This document shows positions 58,852 through 64,000 of a DNA stretch of 64,000 bases, piece after piece. Positions within the stretch are counted from its first letter, which is position 1. Every line of letters starts with the position of its first letter. The notes under the pieces were generated by a model. It was not told where the DNA came from and did not search any database. It saw only the letters and a program-made list of their open reading frames with translations. Source of the DNA: Kribbella italica (GTDB lineage: Bacteria; Actinomycetota; Actinomycetes; Propionibacteriales; Kribbellaceae); NCBI RefSeq assembly GCF_014205135.1, contig NZ_JACHMY010000001.1, positions 1,178,001 to 1,242,000 of the forward strand. The letters run 5' to 3'. A program made the position numbers and the translations under genes.

Positions 58852-60510
58852 ATGACTACGAACCCCACGACTGTCGCCCTGGTCACGCTGGGCTGTGCTC
58901 GTAATGATGTGGACTCCGAAGAACTGGCCGGTCGGTTGGAAGCCGGCGGGTTCCGGCTGGTGGAGGACGCGTCCGAGGCGGACACCGTGGTGGTGAACAC
59001 CTGCGGATTCGTCGAGGCGGCCAAGAAGGACTCGGTCGACACGTTGCTGGCCGCGTCCGACTACAAGGACTCGGGCCGGACCCAGGCGGTCGTCGCGGTC
59101 GGATGCCTGGCTGAGCGTTACGGCGAGCAGTTGGCCGAGGCGCTGCCGGAGACCGACGCGGTGCTCGGCTTCGACGACTACGCGGACATCTCCGACAAGC
59201 TGCGCTCGATCCTGTCCGGGACCAAGCACCAGTCGCACGTCCCGCGGGACCGCCGCAAGCTGCTGCCGCTCGCGCCGGCCGACCGCGCCGGCGCCCAGGG
59301 CGTCGCAGTCCCTGGCCACGGCGACGCGGCATCTGACAACGGCAGCGCGGTCTCCGTGCACGCTGCCGCGGGAGCGCACGCCTCTCATATCCCCGCCTCT
59401 CTGAAGCCCACGAACGGCGATGTCGACGCTCTGGCGGCCGGCGCGACGGCCGAGCTGAAGGGGCGCGCGGTCAAGCCGTCCGACCCCGCTGAATTGACCA
59501 TCGACGCGCCGGACCTCATGAGCGCGCCGGCCAGCGGACCGCGCGTGATGCGACGGCGGCTGGACGGCGGCCCGATGGCGCCGCTGAAGCTGGCGTCGGG
59601 CTGCGACCGACGTTGCGCCTTCTGCGCGATCCCGGCGTTCCGTGGCGCGTTCGTGTCGCGGCGTCCGACCGAGGTGCTCGGCGAAGCCCACTGGCTCGCC
59701 GAGAACGGCGTCCGCGAGGTCTTCCTCGTCTCGGAGAACTCGACGTCGTACGGCAAGGATCTGGGCGACCTGCGGCTGCTGGAGACGCTCGTCGGCGAGA
59801 TCGCGGCGGTGCCGGGTCTGACGCGGGTCCGCGTTTCGTACCTGCAGCCGGCCGAGATGCGCCCGACCCTGATCAGCGCGATGACGTCGACGCCTGGCGT
59901 CGTGCCGTACTTCGACCTGTCGTTCCAGCACGCGTCCGGCCCGTTGCTGCGCCGGATGCGCCGGTTCGGTGACGCGGAGCGGTTCCTCGAGCTGATCGAG
60001 CAGGTCCGTGCCCAGGCGCCGACCGCGGGCATCCGGAGCAACGTGATCGTCGGGTTCCCGGGGGAGACCGAGGAGGACGTGGACATTCTCTGCGACTTCC
60101 TTTCCCGCGCCGGGCTCGACGCGATCGGGGTGTTCGGGTATTCCGACGAGGACGGCACCGAGGCCGAGACCTACGACGGCAAGCTGGACGAGGACACCAT
60201 CGCGGCCCGGCTCGACCGCGTCACCAGGCTGGCCGAGGACCTGACCTCGGCCCGCGCCGAGGCGCGGATCGGTGAGACGCTCGAGGTGCTGGTGGAATCC
60301 CTGGACGGCGACACCGCCGAAGGCCGTGCCGCCCACCAGGGCCCCGAGGTCGACGGCTCCACCACGCTGACCGATCTGCCCGACGGTCTGGCGCTAGGAG
60401 ATCTCGTCGTCGCCACCGTGGTGGCGAGCGAAGGAGTCGACCTCGTCGCGCAGTACGCCGCGCACGTGCAGCCGCAGGAAGTCGTCCAGGCAGCTAATCT
60501 GACCGCGTGA
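58852..60510 (+). CDS. rimO: Ribosomal protein S12 methylthiotransferase RimO
   Basis: This radical-SAM enzyme adds a methylthio group to an aspartate of ribosomal protein S12. Its 552 residues exceed E. coli RimO by about 110. The N-terminal MTTase domain has cluster cysteines in TLGCARN, NTCGF and VGCLAER. The radical-SAM motif CDRRCAFC lies near residue 250, and a TRAM domain ends the protein. The extra length is a low-complexity insert at about residues 135-230 between the MTTase and radical-SAM domains. It overlaps pgsA by 4 bases. Confidence 0.95.
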   Translation: MTTNPTTVALVTLGCARNDVDSEELAGRLEAGGFRLVEDASEADTVVVNTCGFVEAAKKDSVDTLLAASDYKDSGRTQAVVAVGCLAERYGEQLAEALPETDAVLGFDDYADISDKLRSILSGTKHQSHVPRDRRKLLPLAPADRAGAQGVAVPGHGDAASDNGSAVSVHAAAGAHASHIPASLKPTNGDVDALAAGATAELKGRAVKPSDPAELTIDAPDLMSAPASGPRVMRRRLDGGPMAPLKLASGCDRRCAFCAIPAFRGAFVSRRPTEVLGEAHWLAENGVREVFLVSENSTSYGKDLGDLRLLETLVGEIAAVPGLTRVRVSYLQPAEMRPTLISAMTSTPGVVPYFDLSFQHASGPLLRRMRRFGDAERFLELIEQVRAQAPTAGIRSNVIVGFPGETEEDVDILCDFLSRAGLDAIGVFGYSDEDGTEAETYDGKLDEDTIAARLDRVTRLAEDLTSARAEARIGETLEVLVESLDGDTAEGRAAHQGPEVDGSTTLTDLPDGLALGDLVVATVVASEGVDLVAQYAAHVQPQEVVQAANLTA

Positions 60511-61130
60511 CGAACCCGCCGACGAATCCGGTGCCGCACGCGGCCACCGGTCCGATCAGCGCGCCGAGCGCCTGGAACGTGGCGAACGCGCTGACGGTGC
60601 TGCGGCTCGTCCTGGTGCCGTTGTTCGTCTGGCTGCTGCTGCGCGACGGTGGGGCCGACGACGGGAACCGGCTGCTGGCGACGGCCGCCTTCGTGGTCGC
60701 GATCGTCACCGACCGGTTCGACGGCGACATCGCCCGCCGCTGGAACATGGTCACGAACTTCGGCAAGATCGCCGACCCGATCGCGGACAAGGCGCTCACC
60801 GGTGCCGCGTTCATCGGACTGTCCCTGCTCGGCGACCTGCCGTGGTGGGTCACCGTCGTGGTGATGGTCCGCGAGTGGGGGGTGACCGCGCTCCGGTTCT
60901 GGGTGATTCGGCACGGGGTGATGCCGGCCAGCCGCGGCGGCAAGCTGAAAACGGTCCTGCAGGCGATCGCACTCGGTCTCTACCTCCTTCCTTGGCACTC
61001 GGTGGCGGTCCTGCACTGGACCGCTGTCGCCTTCATGGCCGCGGCCGTGATCGTGACGATCGTGACCGGTCTCGACTACGTCGGCCGGGCGCTCCGTCTG
61101 CGCGCGGCCGCCAAACGTCCCCTTCCATGA
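60507..61130 (+). CDS. pgsA: CDP-diacylglycerol-glycerol-3-phosphate 3-phosphatidyltransferase
   Basis: This membrane enzyme, 207 residues, makes phosphatidylglycerophosphate. The CDP-alcohol phosphotransferase motif DG-x2-AR-x8-G-x3-D-x3-D is complete in [14 protein letters not shown] and [11 protein letters not shown]. Four or five membrane helices follow. It starts at GTG inside the rimO stop. TAATCT ends 6 bases before the start, so an internal leaderless promoter is possible. It overlaps cinA by 4 bases. Confidence 0.93.
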   Translation: MTNPPTNPVPHAATGPISAPSAWNVANALTVLRLVLVPLFVWLLLRDGGADDGNRLLATAAFVVAIVTDRFDGDIARRWNMVTNFGKIADPIADKALTGAAFIGLSLLGDLPWWVTVVVMVREWGVTALRFWVIRHGVMPASRGGKLKTVLQAIALGLYLLPWHSVAVLHWTAVAFMAAAVIVTIVTGLDYVGRALRLRAAAKRPLP

Positions 61131-61702
61131 CGGCCGACACGCCCGGCGTCGAAGGTGGCGCAAACACGCCGTCCTCCAACTCGGCCCCTGGCAGGCACAC
61201 CGCTTCGCACGAACCCAGCAGCCTCGACGCGGCGCTCGACCGCTTCGTGGACCTCCTGAAGGAACGCGAAGCCACCGTTGCCACCGCGGAGTCGCTGACC
61301 GGCGGTCTGGTCGGCGCCACGCTGACCGACGTAGCGGGGATCTCTGCCGTCTACCGCGGCGGCGTGATCGTCTACGCCACCGAACTGAAGGCGACCCTCG
61401 CGGGCGTTCCCGAGGACCTGCTGGCCGCTGTCGGGCCCGTGCACGCCGATACGGCCCATGCGCTGGCGGCGGGCGTCCGGGAGCGGCTGGGGGCCACCTA
61501 CGGCCTTGCCACGACAGGTGTGGCCGGACCGGATCCGCAGGCCGGGATCGAGGCCGGCACGGTGTACGTCGCGGCGGCCGGACCCCACAAGGTCGAGGTC
61601 CGGAAGCTGTCGCTGACCGGAGATCGTGCGGCCATCCGCTGGGGGAGTGTCGAGGCCGTCCTGCGGCTCGGGGCCGACTTGATGACGGAAGATCTCGGCT
61701 GA
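61127..61702 (+). CDS. cinA: Nicotinamide-nucleotide amidohydrolase (CinA C-terminal domain type)
   Basis: This 191-residue protein is the CinA C-terminal domain alone (PncC activity: deamidation of NMN). It contains the active-site [15 protein letters not shown] block, [13 protein letters not shown] and [21 protein letters not shown]. The first 30 residues are a variable Ser/Pro-rich lead. The ATG at 61127 lies in the pgsA stop. The N-terminal MoCF domain of full-length CinA is absent, as usual in this synteny block. Confidence 0.92.
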   Translation: MTADTPGVEGGANTPSSNSAPGRHTASHEPSSLDAALDRFVDLLKEREATVATAESLTGGLVGATLTDVAGISAVYRGGVIVYATELKATLAGVPEDLLAAVGPVHADTAHALAAGVRERLGATYGLATTGVAGPDPQAGIEAGTVYVAAAGPHKVEVRKLSLTGDRAAIRWGSVEAVLRLGADLMTEDLG

Positions 61703-61788
61703 TCGGGGTGTTGGGACCAGCATGGGCAGAGGTAGGGCAGACTGGAGCGGCGCACCGAAGCTGGACGTTGCGAACAGTAGTGACCCGG

Positions 61789-61836
61789 CAACGGGTACCG
61801 TTGGTTCCCACGGCCGAGCTACGGTGCGAGTAGATT
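61789..61836 (+). promoter_or_regulatory. clgR promoter region with palindromes
   Basis: CAACGG-GTA-CCGTTG is a perfect inverted repeat (61789-61803). GGGTACC-GTT-GGTTCCC overlaps it (61793-61809). A likely -10 TAGATT lies at 61831-61836, about 30 bases before the start codon. Confidence 0.4.
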
Positions 61837-61865
61837 CGGTCCGACAGGCGGAAGGGAGAAACCTC

Positions 61866-62150
61866 ATGGTGCTGGTTCGTGGCCTGCTGGGCGACGTACT
61901 GCGGCGTAAGCGGCTGCGCCAGGGGCGCACTCTGCGCGAGGTGTCCGCCGAGGCCCGGGTGAGCCTGGGCTACCTCTCCGAGGTGGAGCGCGGTCAGAAG
62001 GAAGCCTCGAGCGAGTTGCTGGCAGCAATCTGCACGGCCCTCGACGTACCGCTCTCGATGATCTTCGCCGAGGTGAGCGAGGACCTGGCCCGCGAAGAGG
62101 CTCTGGTGCTGGCGCACACGACGATCGAGCCCGAGGTCGTCGCGGCCTGA
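61866..62150 (+). CDS. clgR: ClgR-type XRE transcriptional regulator
   Basis: This 94-residue helix-turn-helix protein has the ClgR pattern [58 protein letters not shown]. ClgR activates clp and lon protease genes and is itself degraded by ClpP in actinomycetes (established knowledge); the AA C-terminus is consistent with a protease tag. A GGGAGA ribosome site precedes ATG 61866. It lies between cinA and SOS/repair genes, the usual actinomycete position. Confidence 0.93.
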   Translation: MVLVRGLLGDVLRRKRLRQGRTLREVSAEARVSLGYLSEVERGQKEASSELLAAICTALDVPLSMIFAEVSEDLAREEALVLAHTTIEPEVVAA

Positions 62151-62158
62151 TCGGGTCG

Positions 62159-62668
62159 TCATGACTCGTCACCCGCCTTGGCGGCGTGGTGGCGGGCGTT
62201 GAACTCGCTGACCAGGTACGTCGTCTTCCTGACAGGCCTCGGGGCTACAGTCAGTGGCCCCTCCAGAAGGTCGGTCCTGAGCAGCAGTTGAGCCGGGATC
62301 GGTGCGGTTCCGTTGCGCCTGAAGAGTTGGTTGACGGTCGGCAGATACGACGTCGTGAGCGGGAAGTAGATCAATTCGATGCGCTCGGCACCGGGATAGA
62401 AGCGGTTCGGCTGGTCGCAGTCGAGGAGACGGTGCCCGTCCTGGACGGCCAACGCCAGCGGCTCCAGCAGCGCGAGTCCCGTCGGGGCGTCGCAACCGAA
62501 CACCATGAACTCCGGATGCGCGCGCCGGCACAGACCGATCGTCGACGTGACCGGAGCCGGCCATTCCGGCCTGGCATCGTGCTCGACGACCCAGCCTTGG
62601 TCGCGGACCAGTTGCGCCACCTGCCGCGGGTACGCGTCGTCCGGGCGCCGGTAGCAGATCTCCGTCAT
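62159..62668 (-). CDS. DUF4262 protein under a LexA box
   Basis: This 169-residue cytoplasmic protein has the DUF4262 core VTSTIGLCRRAHPEFMVFGCDAPTGLALLEPLALAVQDGH and an aromatic strand region LIYFPLTTSYLPTVNQLFRR. It starts at ATG 62668 with GGAGAAGG upstream. A perfect LexA palindrome lies 19-34 bases before the start, so it should be induced by DNA damage. The domain's function is unknown. Confidence 0.82.
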   Translation of the reverse strand: MTEICYRRPDDAYPRQVAQLVRDQGWVVEHDARPEWPAPVTSTIGLCRRAHPEFMVFGCDAPTGLALLEPLALAVQDGHRLLDCDQPNRFYPGAERIELIYFPLTTSYLPTVNQLFRRNGTAPIPAQLLLRTDLLEGPLTVAPRPVRKTTYLVSEFNARHHAAKAGDES

Positions 62669-62686
62669 GACCTTCTCCTCTCCGAG

Positions 62687-62702
62687 TCGAACATATGTTC
62701 GA
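62687..62702. promoter_or_regulatory. LexA (SOS) box
   Basis: TCGAACATATGTTCGA is a perfect 16-base palindrome matching the gram-positive/actinobacterial LexA consensus TCGAAC-N4-GTTCGA. On the minus strand, CTGACA lies 15 bases before TATGTT, so a -10 would be embedded in the box. Confidence 0.9.
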
Positions 62703-62760
62703 TCTCGTCTTGTCAGAGAAGGTATCCGTTTCCGGTTCGGTCGCCGGGGTTGTCCACAGG

Positions 62761-63546
62761 TCAGTTCTCGGGCTGGCAGCGCGGGCACCAGTAGCTGACC
62801 CGCGCCCGCGGCGGTTCGCCGATCGGAGCTGTCCGGATGAGCGTGCGGCACCGCCGGCACGGCTTCCCTGGCCGCTCGAAAACCCAACTGCGCTGCCCCG
62901 GCCGATCAACCCCGGTGGTGACCTGCGCCGCGTGAACCAGATTCGCCTTCATCAGCCGTCGGCTCAGGTCGACCGCAGCCCCGACCTCGACCGTCGAGAC
63001 CGGACGCCAAGGATGCAGCCCGAGCAGGAAGCAGACCTCGGTGCGGTAGAAGTTCCCGATGCCGGCCAGGTTCCGCTGGTCGAGCAACGCCTCGCTGATC
63101 GTCCGCTCGGGATCGGCCGCCAGGTTGGCCAGCGCCACCGCCCGGTCGAACGACGGCGACAGCAGATCCGGCCCGAGATGCCCGACCACGGTCTCCTCCG
63201 CGGAGGTCGCCACCAACTCCAGGACCGGCAGCCGGTACCCCACCGCGGTCCAGGACTCGGTCTCCAGCACCGCCCGAACCTGGTGGTCAGGCCCGCCTTT
63301 CCACCGCTCGCCGGGCCGGTAGAGATGCCAGCTCCCGTCCATCCGGAAATGGCTGTGGATCGTCGTTTCGCCGGAGAGCCGCATCAGCAGATGCTTGCCG
63401 CGAGGCACTACCTTGATCATCGTCCGGCCGCTCAAGTCGGTGGTCGCCAGCGTTGGCACCCGGAAGTCGGTCTTCGTCAGCACCTTCCCGGCCAGCGCTT
63501 GGTCGAGCCGCTTGGTCGCGCGCCAGACAGTGTCTCCTTCGGGCAT
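62761..63546 (-). CDS. nei: Endonuclease VIII-type DNA glycosylase/AP lyase (Fpg/Nei family)
   Basis: This 261-residue base-excision repair enzyme starts MPEGDTVWRAT, giving the catalytic proline and glutamate at the N-terminus. The conserved lysine is in PRGKHLLMRL. The helix-two-turn-helix is at LDQRNLAGIGNFYRTEVCFLLG, and the C-terminal zinc finger has CRRC and CPRC. It lies 10 bases downstream of lhr in the same direction, a common actinomycete repair pair. PEGDTVW points to the Nei2 subgroup rather than MutM. Confidence 0.93.
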   Translation of the reverse strand: MPEGDTVWRATKRLDQALAGKVLTKTDFRVPTLATTDLSGRTMIKVVPRGKHLLMRLSGETTIHSHFRMDGSWHLYRPGERWKGGPDHQVRAVLETESWTAVGYRLPVLELVATSAEETVVGHLGPDLLSPSFDRAVALANLAADPERTISEALLDQRNLAGIGNFYRTEVCFLLGLHPWRPVSTVEVGAAVDLSRRLMKANLVHAAQVTTGVDRPGQRSWVFERPGKPCRRCRTLIRTAPIGEPPRARVSYWCPRCQPEN

Positions 63547-63556
63547 GCCAGCAGCC

Positions 63557-64000
63557 TCAGACGCGCAGCCGCAGCCCGCGCGGCGTCGCGTGGAAGCCCG
63601 CCTTGGCCAGTGCGTCCCCGAAGGCTGTGTGGCGCACCTGTTCGCCGTCGGCGGTCTCGACGCTCAGCTTGCCCAGATGCCCGTCCCGAATCGCGAGCGC
63701 GAGCGCGTCAACGGCCGGCTGCAGCAGCTCCGGATCCTCGGTGAAGCTCAGGACGGTCCGCCCGCCGCGCTCGACGTACACGATCAGCTTCCCGTCGACG
63801 AGCATGACCAGCGCGCCGGCCTTCCGGCCCGGCCGATGTCCGCCGGCGTTCTCCCGTTCGGGCCAGGGGAGGGCAGCGCCGTACGGGTTCGCAGGATCCG
63901 AAGCAGCCAGTACGACGGCCCGTGCGGCCGAATCCTCCCGTCCACCGCCAGGCGCGCCGTCCGCCAGCGCTCGCAGCCGATCGACCGCGCCAGGAAGCGC
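63557..64000 (-). CDS. lhr: Large DEAD/H helicase Lhr, C-terminal fragment
   Basis: Only the last 148 codons of this minus-strand gene are inside the window. Its C-terminus shows DRLRALADGA, VVLAASDPANPYGAALPWP, GRKAGALVMLVDGKLIVYVERGG and the ending GLRLRV, typical of actinomycete Lhr helicases of about 1,500 residues. Lhr is implicated in DNA repair. The gene runs off the right edge and probably shares a transcript with nei. Confidence 0.9.
   Translation of the reverse strand, partial: ALPGAVDRLRALADGAPGGGREDSAARAVVLAASDPANPYGAALPWPERENAGGHRPGRKAGALVMLVDGKLIVYVERGGRTVLSFTEDPELLQPAVDALALAIRDGHLGKLSVETADGEQVRHTAFGDALAKAGFHATPRGLRLRV

Noticed and set aside
56206..60336. Very long open frame (about 1,376 codons) on the minus strand
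   Set aside because: It lies antisense to the clear RodZ-like, kinase and rimO genes and has no recognisable domain; it is a by-product of high GC content.

Overview
The window is very GC-rich DNA with dense, tightly overlapping genes and frequent GTG starts. The block order (ribF; rpsO-pnp-M16 peptidase; dapB; dapA-RNase J; ftsK; rimO-pgsA-cinA-clgR; nei-lhr) is the actinomycete arrangement. Together with the SAM-IV class riboswitch, the mycobacterial-type LexA box, ClgR and ANTAR proteins, this points to an actinobacterium, most plausibly Kribbella or another nocardioid. That genus guess is inference.

Layout. 1-946 holds a truncated secreted SGNH hydrolase. 1063-6278 is a core block: ribF, rpsO, pnp and an M16 peptidase, closed by a hairpin terminator. 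6387-13791 carries an ABC half-exporter and a complete five-gene peptide ABC importer operon, inserted between the M16 gene and dapB. 14291-15548 has dapB and a small membrane TPR-like protein. 15735-37185 is an accessory stretch between dapB and dapA: a STAND/XRE regulator, a Tat-exported beta-helix protein, a secreted TAP-type hydrolase, a TetR gene with a clear nested operator, small VOC/DinB/cupin genes, two GlxA-type AraC regulators, a DUF418 membrane protein and the paaABCDE phenylacetyl-CoA epoxidase operon. 37461-43078 holds dapA-rnj, a LacI regulator, a fatty-acid desaturase and a GAF-ANTAR regulator. 43214-51855 holds a PhoD-type phosphodiesterase, a prolyl oligopeptidase, a SAM-IV riboswitch in front of a class V PLP enzyme, an HExxH protein, DinB, DUF4184 and a beta-propeller protein. 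51856-57531 is ftsK, preceded by a degenerate GC-rich repeat array and followed by a coupled repeat-bearing membrane protein and a RodZ-like HTH protein. 57883-64000 holds a phosphotransferase, rimO-pgsA-cinA, clgR, a LexA-box DUF4262 gene, nei and the 3' end of lhr.

How the genes fit together: RNA turnover (PNPase, RNase J), lysine/diaminopimelate synthesis (DapA, DapB), chromosome segregation, membrane lipid and translation modification form the housekeeping backbone. The accessory part adds peptide uptake, aromatic (phenylacetate) degradation and several locally regulated small gene sets.

The best regulatory finds read directly from sequence are: a SAM-IV riboswitch (48436-48518, minus strand); a perfect LexA/SOS palindrome (62687-62702) before a DUF4262 gene; a perfect 11-bp inverted repeat (31495-31535) in the divergent DUF418/paaA promoter region; a 43-bp nested TetR-type operator (22853-22895); and a recurrent TANNNT-N6/7-start-codon architecture implying leaderless transcripts. 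No tRNA, rRNA, insertion sequence or CRISPR array was seen.
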